A program made the position numbers and the translations under genes. Below the pieces are notes generated by a model. The model had not been told where the DNA came from. It saw nothing but the letters and a program-made list of their open reading frames with translations, and did no database searches. DNA of 64,000 bases from Pseudonocardia hierapolitana (GTDB lineage Bacteria; Actinomycetota; Actinomycetes; Mycobacteriales; Pseudonocardiaceae), in assembly GCF_007994075.1 (NCBI RefSeq), contig NZ_VIWU01000001.1:7254001-7318000 (forward strand). The letters run 5' to 3'. Numbering within the stretch: the stretch's first letter is position 1; the number at the start of each line of letters is the position of its first letter. This document shows positions 46,174-59,823 of this stretch, in pieces.

Positions 46174-47278
46174 CGGCGATTCTGGTCCTGGAAGACGGGC
46201 GGATCTTCCGCGGCGAGGCGTACGGCGCCCGCGGCGAGGGTCTCGGCGAGGCGGTGTTCACCACCGGCATGACCGGCTACCAGGAGACGCTCACCGACCC
46301 GTCCTACCACCGCCAGATCGTGGTGCAGACCGCGCCGCAGATCGGCAACACCGGCTGGAACGACGAGGACGACGAGTCCCGCGGCATCCAGGTGGCCGGC
46401 TACGCCGTGCGCGACCCGGCCCGCACCCCGTCGAACTGGCGCTCCCGCCGCTCCCTCGAGGACGCGCTGCGGGAGCAGGGGATCGTCGGGATCGCGGGGA
46501 TCGACACCCGGGCCCTGGTGCGCCACCTGCGCGAGCGGGGCGCCATGCGCGCCGGGATCTTCTCCGGGGCCGCGCTCGCTGCCGACGAGGAGCTCGTCCA
46601 GCGCGTGCTCGCGAGCCCGCCCATGGAAGGCGCCGACCTCTACGGCGCGGTGACCACCCGCGAGCCGTACGTGGTGCCCGCCGACGGCGAGCGGCGGTTC
46701 CGCGTGGCCGCCCTGGACGTCGGGATCAAGTTCAACACCCCGCGCATGATGGCCGCGCGCGGCATCGAGGTGCACGTGCTGCCTGCGCACACGTCGATCG
46801 GACAGATCGAGGAGCTGGCGCCGGACGGGTTCTTCGTCGCCAACGGCCCCGGCGACCCGGCCACCGCCGACGCACCCGTCGAGTTGACGCAGCAGGTCCT
46901 GCGCCGGCGGATCCCGACGTTCGGGATCTGCTTCGGCAACCAGATCCTCGCCCGCGCGCTCGGCCGCGGCACCTACAAGCTGCGCTACGGCCACCGCGGC
47001 ATCAACATCCCGGTGGTCGAGCACGCCACCGGCCGCGTGTCGATCACGTCGCAGAACCACGGTTTCGCCGTCGAGGGCGAGGCGGGGGAGCGGTTCGACA
47101 CGCCGTTCGGCGCGGCCGAGATCACCCACACCTGCCCGAACGACGGCTGCGTCGAGGGACTGCGGGCCCTGGACGTCCCGGCGTTCAGCGTGCAGTACCA
47201 CCCCGAGGCGGCGGCCGGCCCGCACGACGCCGCGGACCTGTTCGACCGGTTCGTCGAGCTGATGAGGGAGAACCGCTG

Positions 47279-47279
<1 letters not shown>
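46170..47279 (+). CDS. carA: Carbamoyl-phosphate synthase small subunit
   Basis: A 369-residue glutaminase subunit that feeds ammonia to CarB. The N-terminal CarA domain has [16 protein letters not shown]. The class I amidotransferase domain has the nucleophile in [15 protein letters not shown] and the catalytic His/Glu in [13 protein letters not shown]. The usual GHQ after the nucleophile is GNQ here, a common variant. The ATG overlaps pyrC. Serves both pyrimidine and arginine synthesis. Confidence 0.97.
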
Positions 47280-50562
<3,283 letters not shown>

Positions 50563-50566
<4 letters not shown>

Positions 50567-51399
50567 CCCCCTTCGGCGCCCGGCTGGCCGCCGCGGTGGG
50601 GGAGCGTGGGCCGCTGTGCGTGGGGATCGACCCGCACCCGGCCCTGCTCGCCTCATGGGGGCTCACCGACGACGCCGACGGGCTGGCCCGGTTCACCGAG
50701 GCCTGCGTCGCCGCGTTCGCGGGGCACATCGCCGTCGTCAAGCCGCAGTCGGCGTTCTTCGAGCGGCACGGGTCGCGCGGCATCGCGGTGCTGGAGGAGC
50801 TCCTCTCCGCGTTCGCCGGCACGCCGACGCTCACGATCCTCGACGTCAAGCGGGGCGACATCGGCTCGACCATGGACGGCTACTCCGACGCCTACCTCGG
50901 CGTCGGCGCGCCGCTCGGGGCCGACGCCGTGACGCTCTCGCCGTACCTCGGGTTCGGGTCGCTGTCGTCGGCCCTCGACACGGCCGCGGACGCCGGGCGC
51001 GGGGCGTTCGTGCTCGCTCGGACGTCCAACCCGGAGGGCTCCGAGGTGCAGCTGGCCGAGTTCGGTGGGCGGAGCACGGCCCAGGCGGTGGTGGACGGCG
51101 CAGCGGCCCGCAACGCAGCCGGTATCGACAGCACGGGGGCTCCGCTCGGCGACATCGGGGTGGTGGTGGGCGCGACCCGCGAGCACGGCCTCGATCTCTC
51201 CACCCTGAACGGCCCCGTGCTGGCGCCGGGCCTCGGCGCCCAGGGCGCAGGCCCGGGGGACATCGCCGCGATCTTCGCGGGCGTCCGCGGCCTCGTCCTC
51301 CCGGCGGCGGCACGCTCGGTACTGGCGGCAGGCCCGGCAGCCGTGGCCCTTCGAGGCGCGGCAGAGTCGTTGCGCGACGAGCTGGCCGCGGCGGTCTGA
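50563..51399 (+). CDS. pyrF: Orotidine 5'-phosphate decarboxylase, type 2
   Basis: A 278-residue TIM-barrel enzyme that decarboxylates OMP to UMP. The type 2 signature [22 protein letters not shown] holds the catalytic Lys-Asp pair, and [12 protein letters not shown] precedes it. The GTG overlaps the carB stop. pyrD, which lies between carB and pyrF in Streptomyces, is absent here. Confidence 0.96.
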
Positions 51400-51917
51400 C
51401 GTCCCTTCACACCACCAGCCGTCGCTGCTGGGTGTGTGAACTCGTCCGTTCGGCCCACGAGGAGCGCGCTGACCCCGCGTCCGTCGACGTGCCCCCGCCG
51501 ACCGGGCTGCGTGCGGGTGTGCTGCGCCGGTGGGCGGATCATTCGGCGCGTCCAGGCACCCGCCGACAGCGGTACTGCGCAGCTCGGCGCGCCCGGACTA
51601 CTGATCGTCGCGAGTGCTCTCCGCTCACCCGGAGGGGCGGATCGGGGCCGGCGGCCGCCCCCCGGGGGTTCGCGCCGCGGGAGCACGCAGGCGACGGTCG
51701 GCCCGGTGCGCCGAGCGGGCGGGTCGAATCCACGTTCGGGCGCTTTCGCGTGGTATCACCCGGACGGGTGGGGTCCGTGGGAGAACCGGCAGGTGGACCC
51801 CCGTTTCCCTTTCATGGCCGGGCGTGAGTACGTTCGGTGGGAGCCGCGGGCCGGGGCCCGCGACGGTGGTGAGGATGCGCCTGATTACAGGCCGCACGGA
51901 GAAAGACGGAGGAGACC
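51400..51917. other. Intergenic region between pyrF and mihF
   Basis: No convincing gene in 518 bp. A long imperfect hairpin sits right after pyrF (51406-51440), and a perfect dyad CGCGGGCC-GG-GGCCCGCG is at 51845-51862, upstream of mihF. The long leader of mihF may be regulatory, but I recognise no known motif. Confidence 0.45.
51406..51440 (+). terminator. Hairpin after pyrF, related to the ACTTCACAC palindrome
   Basis: TTCACACCACCAGC (51406-51419) pairs with GCTGGGTGTGTGAA (51427-51440) at 12 of 14 positions. It lies 7 bp after the stop and resembles the arms of the 70-bp concentric palindrome. No T tract. Confidence 0.5.
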
Positions 51918-52232
51918 GTGGCCCTTCCCCAGCTGACCGAGGAACAGCGTGCTGCCGCCCTGGAGAAGGCGGCTGCGGCGCGCCGGGCCCGGGCCGAGCT
52001 GAAGGACCGGCTCAAGCGCGGCGGGACGACCATCGGGGAGGTCCTGAAGCAGTCGGATACCGACGAGGTGCTGGGCAAGATGAAGGTCTCGGCGCTGCTC
52101 GAGGCCATGCCGGGTGTCGGCAAGGTCCGGGCGGCTCAGATCATGGAGCGGCTGGAGATCGCGCCGTCGCGCCGGCTGCGTGGGCTGGGCGACCGGCAGC
52201 GCAAGGCACTGCTGGCCGACTTCGAGTCCTGA
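51918..52232 (+). CDS. mihF: Actinobacterial integration host factor mIHF
   Basis: A 104-residue nucleoid protein. An N-terminal Ala/Arg helix ([21 protein letters not shown]) leads to the H2TH-like DNA-binding part [20 protein letters not shown] and the basic tail [15 protein letters not shown]. Known homologues bend DNA and affect development in Streptomyces and are essential in mycobacteria. GTG 51918 has GGAGGAGACC just upstream. gmk follows after 38 bp. Confidence 0.96.
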   Translation: MALPQLTEEQRAAALEKAAAARRARAELKDRLKRGGTTIGEVLKQSDTDEVLGKMKVSALLEAMPGVGKVRAAQIMERLEIAPSRRLRGLGDRQRKALLADFES

Positions 52233-52270
52233 GATCGGCGACAGTTCCGGGCTTTGAGAGACTGAACACC

Positions 52271-52885
52271 GTGTCGGAAGGCGTGCGGAGGGGACGGCTG
52301 GTCGTGCTGGCCGGCCCCTCCGGCGTCGGCAAGTCCAGCGTGGTCGACGCGCTTCGCGGCCGGTTGCCGGAGTTGTTCTTCAGCGTCTCGGCCACCACGC
52401 GCGACCCCCGTCCGGGCGAGGTCGACGGCGTGCACTACCGCTTCGTCGGCCCGGCCGGTTTCGAGGAGCTCATCGCGCGCGGCGAACTGCTCGAGTGGGC
52501 CGAGATCCACGGCGGCCTGCAGCGGTCCGGCACCCCGCGCGAGCCCGTGGAACAGGCCCTCTCCGCCGGGAGGCCGGTGCTCGTCGAGGTCGACCTGGCC
52601 GGTGCCCGCACGATCAAGGCGGTGCTCCCGGAGTCGGTCACGGTGTTCCTGGCGCCGCCGTCGCTCGCCGAGCTGGAACGGCGTCTGCGCGGTCGCGGCA
52701 CCGAGTCGGAGTCCCAGTTCCGGCGCCGCCTGCAGACCGCCCGCGAGGAGCTCGCGGCCTGCGACGAGTTCGACGTGGTCATTGTCAACGCCGATCTGCA
52801 GGACGTCGTTTCCCGGTTGGTAGACTTGCTGGTCGGTGCGGGCGATCCCGCTGCACGGCCCTTCCCCCAGGAGTCTTCTTCGTGA
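52271..52885 (+). CDS. gmk: Guanylate kinase
   Basis: A 204-residue kinase converting GMP to GDP. The P-loop is [12 protein letters not shown], the GMP-binding region has [19 protein letters not shown], and the lid follows near [16 protein letters not shown] 52271 matches the family start. The stop overlaps rpoZ (GTGA), a conserved actinobacterial order. Confidence 0.96.
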   Translation: MSEGVRRGRLVVLAGPSGVGKSSVVDALRGRLPELFFSVSATTRDPRPGEVDGVHYRFVGPAGFEELIARGELLEWAEIHGGLQRSGTPREPVEQALSAGRPVLVEVDLAGARTIKAVLPESVTVFLAPPSLAELERRLRGRGTESESQFRRRLQTAREELAACDEFDVVIVNADLQDVVSRLVDLLVGAGDPAARPFPQESSS

Positions 52886-53163
52886 GCATGCCGCTGACCG
52901 GTGTTGTCGCCGGTTCCACGCCCGAGGGCATCACCAACCCCCCGATCGACGACCTGCTGAACCAGGTCAGTTCCAAGTACGCGCTGGTGATCTACGCCGC
53001 CAAGCGCGCCCGCCAGATCAACGACTACTACTCCCAGCTCGGCGAGGGTCTGCTGGAGTACGTCGGCCCGCTCGTGGAGCCGGGCCCGCGCGAGAAGCCG
53101 CTGTCGATCGCGATGCGTGAGATCCAGGCCGGCCTGCTCGAGCACACCGAGGGCGAGCAGTAA
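52882..53163 (+). CDS. rpoZ: RNA polymerase omega subunit
   Basis: A 93-residue subunit that helps assemble beta' into RNA polymerase. The family core [29 protein letters not shown] is present in pieces, and the C-terminal [15 protein letters not shown] is intact. GTG 52882 overlaps the gmk stop and is 9 nt after CAGGAG. The ATG two codons on is an alternative. Confidence 0.97.
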   Translation: MSMPLTGVVAGSTPEGITNPPIDDLLNQVSSKYALVIYAAKRARQINDYYSQLGEGLLEYVGPLVEPGPREKPLSIAMREIQAGLLEHTEGEQ

Positions 53164-53165
53164 GC

Positions 53166-54380
53166 ATGCCGCTGCCCCGGGTCCTGCTCGGGGTGGCCGG
53201 CGGCATCGCGGCCTACAAGAGCGCGGAGCTGCTCCGCCGGCTCACCGAGACCGGCCACTCCGTGCGGGTGCTCCCCACACCGTCCGCGTTGGAGTTCGTC
53301 GGCGCAGCCACCTTCGAGGCGCTGTCAGGTCAGCCGGTGCACACCGGCGTCTTCGTCGACGTGCCGCACGTGCCGCACGTGCGGCTCGGCAAGGAGGCCG
53401 AGCTCGTCATCGTCGCGCCGGCCACCGCCGACCTGATGGCCCGCGCCGCCGCAGGTCGCGCCGACGACCTGCTCACCGCATCTCTGCTCACCGCCCGGTG
53501 TCCGGTGCTGTTCGCGCCGGCCATGCACACCGAGATGTGGGAGCACCCGGCCACGCGCGCCAACGTGGAGCTGTTGCGCTCCCGCGGCGTGGTCGTCATG
53601 GAACCGGCCTCGGGCCGGCTGACCGGGGCCGACACCGGCCCCGGCCGGTTGCCCGACCCCGCCGAGATCGCCGAGCTGGCCCGGCTGCTGCTGGAACGCG
53701 GCGACGCGCTGCCGCGCGATCTCGCAGGCCGCCGCGTCGTGGTGTCGGCGGGTGGCACGCGAGAAGCCCTCGACCCGGTGCGCTACCTGGGCAACCGCTC
53801 GTCGGGGCGGCAGGGCTACGCGCTTGCGCGGGTGGCGGCGCAGCGGGGCGCGCACGTCACGCTCGTGGCGGCGCACACCGCCGACCTGGGCGACCCGGCC
53901 GCCGTCGACGTGGTGCGGGTCGGGTCGGCGTTGGAGCTGCGCGACGCGATGCACGCCGCGGCCAAGGGCGCCGACGCGGTGGTGATGGCCGCCGCGGTGG
54001 CCGACTTCAGGCCGGACGCGCTCGCGGCACACAAGATCAAGAAGGACGGTTCGGAGCCGCCGCCGCTACGGCTCGCGCTGAACCCGGACATCCTCGTCGA
54101 GCTCGTCGCCGCGCGGGAGCCCGGGCAGGTCGTCGTGGGCTTCGCCGCCGAGACCGGCGACGAGACCGGCGACCCGCTGCACCACGGCCGGGCGAAGCTC
54201 TCCCGCAAGGGTTGCGACCTGCTCGTCGTCAACGCCGTCGGCGACGGGCGTGCGTTCGAGGTACCCGACAACGCCGGGTGGCTCCTGGGTGCCGACGGCA
54301 CGGAGCTGGAGCTCGAGTCCGGCTCGAAGGCGCTGCTGGCGTCCCGGGTGTGGGACGCGGTGGCCACCCGTCTCGCCTAG
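53166..54380 (+). CDS. coaBC: Bifunctional phosphopantothenoylcysteine decarboxylase/synthetase
   Basis: A 404-residue flavoenzyme for coenzyme A synthesis. The N-terminal CoaC half has GVAGGIAAYKSAELLRRL, the FMN-binding APATADLMARAAAGRADDLL, and PAMHTEMWEHPATRANV. The C-terminal CoaB half, from ~190, has VVSAGGTREALDPVRYLGNRSSG, AAAVADFRPDALAAHKIKK and a CTP-binding end. It starts 2 bp after rpoZ. metK normally follows directly but is here displaced by about 2 kb. Confidence 0.96.
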   Translation: MPLPRVLLGVAGGIAAYKSAELLRRLTETGHSVRVLPTPSALEFVGAATFEALSGQPVHTGVFVDVPHVPHVRLGKEAELVIVAPATADLMARAAAGRADDLLTASLLTARCPVLFAPAMHTEMWEHPATRANVELLRSRGVVVMEPASGRLTGADTGPGRLPDPAEIAELARLLLERGDALPRDLAGRRVVVSAGGTREALDPVRYLGNRSSGRQGYALARVAAQRGAHVTLVAAHTADLGDPAAVDVVRVGSALELRDAMHAAAKGADAVVMAAAVADFRPDALAAHKIKKDGSEPPPLRLALNPDILVELVAAREPGQVVVGFAAETGDETGDPLHHGRAKLSRKGCDLLVVNAVGDGRAFEVPDNAGWLLGADGTELELESGSKALLASRVWDAVATRLA

Positions 54381-54474
54381 CAGCCGCTCCGGCCGCCGGC
54401 GTTCCGCGGAACGCACCCGCGTCCGTGATCAGTGGTTCCCGCGGAAGTCTGTCGGCTGAGGGCGACCGGCGGTT

Positions 54475-55062
54475 GGAGCGGTGGCGCCGCGCATCGTGCG
54501 GGCCCTGCAAATGCTGGGGCAGGGCCTTCGGTCGCACCCCTCGACCAGGGCCTTCGGTGGCGCCGCGCATTCTGCGGGGCCGCCCCTCAGAGCTCAAGGG
54601 CGCCTGCGGCGTCGCTGCGCGATCGCTGCGCGACCCTTGACCGCTGAGCCTCTGCGACCCCTCCGGGCAGCACTACGCGGGCAGGCCGGGGGCCTGCCCG
54701 GAGGGCGCGCGGCGCCACCGAAGGCGGCCCGACGGGCATGATCGAGGCCTCGGCGCGACAACGGTCGAAAACGACACGGGAACGCGCCGAACCGCCGATC
54801 ATGCCGCCCGTGGCGCCGCCAACAGCCGACTTCACACACCCAGTACGGACTTCACACAAGGCCGGCCTTGTGTGAAGTGGCCACTGGGTGTGTGAAGTGG
54901 CTGTCGGCGGGGGCGAGGGCTCTGGTGATCGGCCCGAGGTGTACATCAGCGTCTCCGCCGAGGTCCGTGGTGTGCTGATCGGAGCGATCTGCGCCGCTCA
55001 CGCGCCCGTTCTCGGCTCATGCGCCCCGTCGACCAGGTGCGTGGGCCGCGACGGGGCGCAAG
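54475..55062 (+). repeat. Intergenic repeat copy B, uninterrupted
   Basis: This ~590-bp non-coding element matches copy A (28325-28428 plus 29742-30191) over its whole length, with differences scattered at roughly one in ten to fifteen bases and about 25 extra bases near 54523-54550. Across the IS110 target it reads CTCAAGGGCGCCTGCGGC without a break, so it is the empty site. Both copies stand between housekeeping genes. Confidence 0.88.
54829..54898. repeat. 70-bp concentric palindrome in repeat copy B
   Basis: Inner perfect 30-bp palindrome at 54849-54878 and outer 14-bp arms at 54829-54842 and 54885-54898, all centred on 54863.5. The palindromic arms are identical to copy A, although bases between and around them differ. 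That suggests selection or gene conversion on the dyad. Confidence 0.9.
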
Positions 55063-55120
55063 AGTGCACACCGGGTGCGTGACGGGCGGGGAGATGCCCA
55101 TGACGTGCCCGTGGGACCGG

Positions 55121-55240
55121 CCTGCTGGCGGCGCCGCGCGCCCCATCGGGCAGGCCCCCGGCCTGCCCGCAACTGCTGCCCCGCACGATGCGTGGCGCCG
55201 CCAGCAGGCCTGTCGCCATCAGGCCTGTCGCCATCAGGCC
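55121..55240. repeat. Nested inverted repeat with 15-bp tandem duplication
   Basis: CCTGCTGGCGGCGCC (55121-55135) and its perfect complement (55194-55208) enclose a second perfect hairpin, GGGCAGGCC-CCC-GGCCTGCCC (55148-55168). That inner hairpin has the same arms as one in repeat copies A and B. Directly after, CAGGCCTGTCGCCAT occurs twice in tandem (55205-55219, 55220-55234) with the start of a third copy. Confidence 0.85.
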
Positions 55241-55506
55241 TTCCGCCAGCAGGACCGACCGAGAGCCAGCAACCCTTCGACGATCACCGCGAGATGGACG
55301 TCGTGTTCAAGCACGACACGTCCCCTTGGTCGCTGCTGACCTTCCCGACCACGAGGGCGCCAAGGGCGCGAAGCCGTCCGCGCATGGACGGCGAATCCGC
55401 GGGGCGGGCGCGGCTGCGGGTCCGGGGGTACCCGGCGCAGCCCGCCCCGCGGAGCACGGGGTTGGTGGCCGCCGCAGGCTGTGCGGCCGGCGGCTCGACC
55501 GGCGAC

Positions 55507-56145
55507 TCAGCCGAGCAGGCCGCCGATGCCGCCGGAACGGGGCGCCTGCTGCCGGCCGGGCTCCTCGGACTCCTCGGGGTCCTCGGTCTCGGCCGGGTCG
55601 GCGGAGTCGGGCGAGTCGCTGCTCTCGTCCGCCGCGCTGCCACCGGCGCCGCTGCCGCCGGAGCTCCCACCCCGGGAGTCGCTGCCGTCGGAGTCGCCGC
55701 CGTCGGAGCCGGAGCCCTGCGTTCCCCGGCTGCTCTCCCTGGCGTCGTCGGCCGAGCGGCGCGCGCGACGGTCGTCGGAGTCCTCGGTGTCGTCGTCCTC
55801 CGAGTTGGTGGCCCGCGCGGCGGGGGCAGGGGCGCGCCCGTTCACGGAGATGTACTCCTGCGCCGCCCAGCCACCGAGGTTGGCGAGCCGCAGGAAGCCG
55901 TCGCGGGCCTCGGCGACCTTCACCGCGGTGCCCTCCTCGCAGAGCGCGACGATCCGGGAGGTCGTGTCGGGCTCGGCGCGGACGTTGACGTTCTTGGTGC
56001 ACCTGCCGGGCTGCTCGGCGCTGGGGGTGGCGGTGGCGGTGCCGGAGAGCAGGGCGACGGCCGCGGTCGCGCTGACCGCGATCACCGCACCGACGACGGC
56101 GGTGGCGCGGCCGGGTCGGTCGAACAGCGACTTGGGGGCCTTCAT
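55507..56145 (-). CDS. Secreted SH3-domain protein with disordered Ser/Asp/Gly tail
   Basis: A 212-residue exported protein. A basic start and hydrophobic stretch ([21 protein letters not shown]) form a signal or anchor, followed by a single bacterial SH3 domain at ~48-100 ([24 protein letters not shown], with two Cys that may pair). The last ~110 residues are low-complexity, acidic and Ser/Gly-rich, ending [12 protein letters not shown]3b domains often bind peptidoglycan. The ATG follows GGAGGAAACCTGATC. It interrupts the usual coaBC-metK adjacency. Confidence 0.85.
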   Translation of the reverse strand: MKAPKSLFDRPGRATAVVGAVIAVSATAAVALLSGTATATPSAEQPGRCTKNVNVRAEPDTTSRIVALCEEGTAVKVAEARDGFLRLANLGGWAAQEYISVNGRAPAPAARATNSEDDDTEDSDDRRARRSADDARESSRGTQGSGSDGGDSDGSDSRGGSSGGSGAGGSAADESSDSPDSADPAETEDPEESEEPGRQQAPRSGGIGGLLG

Positions 56146-56198
56146 GATCAGGTTTCCTCCGTAGAAGTGGGCCTTCGCAGGGGATCAACGAGCGTCTC

Positions 56199-56217
56199 CG
56201 TTACCGATTCGCTACCG
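56199..56217 (-). promoter_or_regulatory. Direct repeats upstream of the SH3 gene, MtrA-box-like
   Basis: On the minus strand CGGTAGCG and CGGTAACG occur 11 bp apart, about 55-70 bp upstream of the start. Two GTAACG-type direct repeats at one helical turn resemble MtrA sites found before cell-wall genes in actinobacteria. Function inferred. Confidence 0.4.
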
Positions 56218-56332
56218 AACGCAACATCACTGGATGGACTGACGGGCTGGGGGCGTGTCGTGCGCGATGTGACGTTCCGTGCTCGGCGGGCGACTACACA
56301 CGGCGCCTCCGTGGCCCGATGGGTGCGTCGAC

Positions 56333-56338
56333 TACGCT
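56333..56338 (+). promoter_or_regulatory. Possible -10 element of metK
   Basis: TACGCT fits TAnnnT and would give a leader of about 55 nt before the metK GTG. No clear -35 or SAM riboswitch is seen. Confidence 0.35.
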
Positions 56339-56400
56339 CGCCGGTCGGACATCGGGTGCGCGTGGGGACCCGAGCGAGAGAGATGCGGACGGAGTACGGC

Positions 56401-57603
<1,203 letters not shown>

Positions 57604-57610
57604 CCACCGC

Positions 57611-57640
57611 CCGTGAGTGGAACCTGGTGTCCACTCACGG
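57611..57640 (+). terminator. Hairpin between metK and priA
   Basis: CCGTGAGTGGA and TCCACTCACGG form a perfect 11-bp stem around an 8-nt loop, 7 bp after the metK stop. There is no T tract, so it may be an intrinsic terminator of the actinobacterial type or an RNA 3'-end stabiliser. Confidence 0.6.
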
Positions 57641-57668
57641 CCGCCGGAGGCGGAGTGAGCACGATTCG

Positions 57669-59705
57669 GTGAGCACCGTGGCCCGACGGGGTCGCAACCG
57701 CGGCGAGTGGCGGCCTGCCGCGGACCTGCCCGTGGCCCGGGTCGTCGTCGACGTCCCGCTCGCACACCTCGACCGTCCCTTCGACTACCGGGTGCCCGAC
57801 CACCTCGACGCCGACGCGGTGCCGGGCGTGCGGGTGCGGGTGCGGTTCGCCGGACGCCAGGTCGACGGCTTCCTGCTCGAACGGGTCGCCGAGTCCGCGC
57901 ATGCGGGGCGGCTGGCGTGGGTGGACAAGGTCGTGTCGGCCGAGCCGGTGCTCACCGCGGAGGTGGCGGCGCTGTGCCGGGCCGTGGCCGACCGGTACGC
58001 GGGTGTGCTCTACGACGTGCTGCGCCTCGCCGTCCCGCCGCGGCACGCCCGGGTCGAGGCGGAGACCCCGAAGGAGCCGGAGCCGGCCCCGCCCGCGGAG
58101 ATCGCCCCTGCCGGGTGGGCCCGCTACGCCCGCGGCTCCGCACTGCTCGACGCGCTCGCCGGCGGGCGGGCGGCGCACGCGGTCTGGCAGGCGCTGCCGG
58201 GGGAGGACTGGCCGCAGCGGCTGGCGGAAGCGGTCGCCGCCACCGTCGCCGCCGGGCGCGGGGCGCTCGTCGTGGTACCGGACCAGCGCGACGTCGACGC
58301 CCTGCACGCCGCGTGCGCCCAGCTGCTCGGTGCCGGTGGCGTGGTCGCGCTGACCGCGGACCTGGGTCCCGCCGAGCGGTACCGGCGGTGGCTCGCCGTC
58401 CGGCGCGGGCAGGTCGGAGTGGTCGTCGGCACGCGGTCGGCCGCGTTCGCCCCCGTGCAGCGGCTCGGGCTGCTCGCGGTGTGGGACGACGGCGACGACC
58501 TGCACGCCGAGCCGCGCGCGCCGTACCCGCACGTCCGCGACGTGCTCGTGCTGCGCGCCCACGCGGTGGGCGCGGCGTTGCTCGTGGCCGGGTTCGCGCG
58601 CACCGCCGAGGCGCACCTGCTCGTCGAGTCCGGCTGGGCGCGCGAGGTCGTGGCCGACCGGATCGTCGTCCGGGACGCGATGCCGCGGATCGCTCCGGTC
58701 GGCGAGTCCGATGCCCATCTCGTCCGCGACCCGGACGCGCGGGCGGCGCGGTTGCCGCACGTCGCGTTCGAGGCGGCGCGGACGGCGCTCGCCGCCGGGC
58801 GCCCGGTGCTCGTGCAGGTCCCGCGTTCCGGGTACCTGCCGTGGCTCGCGTGCGGCTCCTGCCGGGAGACCGCCCGGTGCCGGCACTGCGCGGGGCCGCT
58901 GGGCTTCACCGGAAGGCCTGCCGGGGACTCGGGTGGCGCGGAGCTGCCGCACTGCCGCTGGTGCGGGCGGCCCGAGACGGCGTTCCGCTGCCCGGGGTGC
59001 GGGTCGCGACGGCTGCGGGCCGGGGTCGTGGGCGCCGGGCGCACCGCGGACGAGCTCGGCCGGGCGTTCCCCGGCACCACGGTCCGCGCGTCCGGGGGCG
59101 GCGCCCCGGTCCTCGCCACGGCGGCGCAGCTGCCGGAGCTGGTGGTCGCCACACCGGGTGCGGAGCCGCGCGTCCCCGGTGGCTACGGCGCCGCACTGCT
59201 GCTGGACGGGTGGGCGCTGCTGTCCCGGCCCGACCTGCGCGTGGCCGAGGAGACCCTGCGCCGCTGGCTCGCCGCGGCCGGGTTGGTGGTGCCGCACGGC
59301 GCAGGCGGGCGCGTGGTCGTGATGGCCGATCCCGAGCTGCCCGTGGTGCAGGCGTTGGTGCGCTGGGACCCCGCCGGGCACGCGGGCGCCGAGCTCGCCG
59401 GCCGGGCCGAGGTCGGCTTCCCGCCCGCCGTCCGGATGGCGTCGGTCGAGGGCGGGCCCACCGCGGTCGCCGAGGTGGTCGACGGGGTGCTCGCCGACCT
59501 GCCCGCGGCCGAGGTGCTCGGTCCGGTGGAGATCGAACCCGAGCGACCCGGGGACGCGGAGATGCGCGAGCGCGCGCTGGTGCGGGTGCCGCGCGCCCAG
59601 GGCAAGGCGCTGGCCGCCGCCCTGCACGCCGCGCAGGCCGTCCGCACCGCCCGCAAGGCGACCGACCCGGTCCGCGTCCGGCTCGACCCCGTCGAGATCG
59701 GCTGA
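57669..59705 (+). CDS. priA: Primosomal protein N' (PriA), helicase-degenerate form
   Basis: A 678-residue replication-restart protein. The N-terminal DNA-binding domain (ARVVVDVPLAHLDRPFDYRVP) and the zinc region with eight Cys (CGSCRETARCRHC ... CRWCG ... CPGCG) are kept. Walker A and DEAH motifs are missing: where GxTGSGKT should be there is only an Ala/Gly-rich stretch, and VWDDGDD stands in for the DEAH box. Actinobacterial PriA proteins are known to lack ATPase motifs, so it probably acts as a structural loader. Start GTG 57669 (or 57678). Confidence 0.92.
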   Translation: MSTVARRGRNRGEWRPAADLPVARVVVDVPLAHLDRPFDYRVPDHLDADAVPGVRVRVRFAGRQVDGFLLERVAESAHAGRLAWVDKVVSAEPVLTAEVAALCRAVADRYAGVLYDVLRLAVPPRHARVEAETPKEPEPAPPAEIAPAGWARYARGSALLDALAGGRAAHAVWQALPGEDWPQRLAEAVAATVAAGRGALVVVPDQRDVDALHAACAQLLGAGGVVALTADLGPAERYRRWLAVRRGQVGVVVGTRSAAFAPVQRLGLLAVWDDGDDLHAEPRAPYPHVRDVLVLRAHAVGAALLVAGFARTAEAHLLVESGWAREVVADRIVVRDAMPRIAPVGESDAHLVRDPDARAARLPHVAFEAARTALAAGRPVLVQVPRSGYLPWLACGSCRETARCRHCAGPLGFTGRPAGDSGGAELPHCRWCGRPETAFRCPGCGSRRLRAGVVGAGRTADELGRAFPGTTVRASGGGAPVLATAAQLPELVVATPGAEPRVPGGYGAALLLDGWALLSRPDLRVAEETLRRWLAAAGLVVPHGAGGRVVVMADPELPVVQALVRWDPAGHAGAELAGRAEVGFPPAVRMASVEGGPTAVAEVVDGVLADLPAAEVLGPVEIEPERPGDAEMRERALVRVPRAQGKALAAALHAAQAVRTARKATDPVRVRLDPVEIG

Positions 59706-59823
59706 GGGACCGACGCCGGGCCTGCGCCGTGCCCGCTGCGTGGCAGAATCGACCCCTCGCCGCCGCGCGTCCCGCTCCCGAACCGCCCGATCGCCTGCGC
59801 GGCGCCCTCCTGGAGGAAGTTGC

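Larger units (their letters stand above)
54381..55506. other. 1.1-kb non-coding region made of structured repeats
   Basis: No gene could be supported here. It contains repeat copy B (54475-55062) and a further structured segment (55121-55240). The remainder up to the SH3 gene stop has no feature I recognise. Confidence 0.6.

Noticed and set aside
56146-56400. SAM riboswitch before metK
   Set aside because: I could not find a SAM-I or SAM-IV core; only a -10-like hexamer is apparent.
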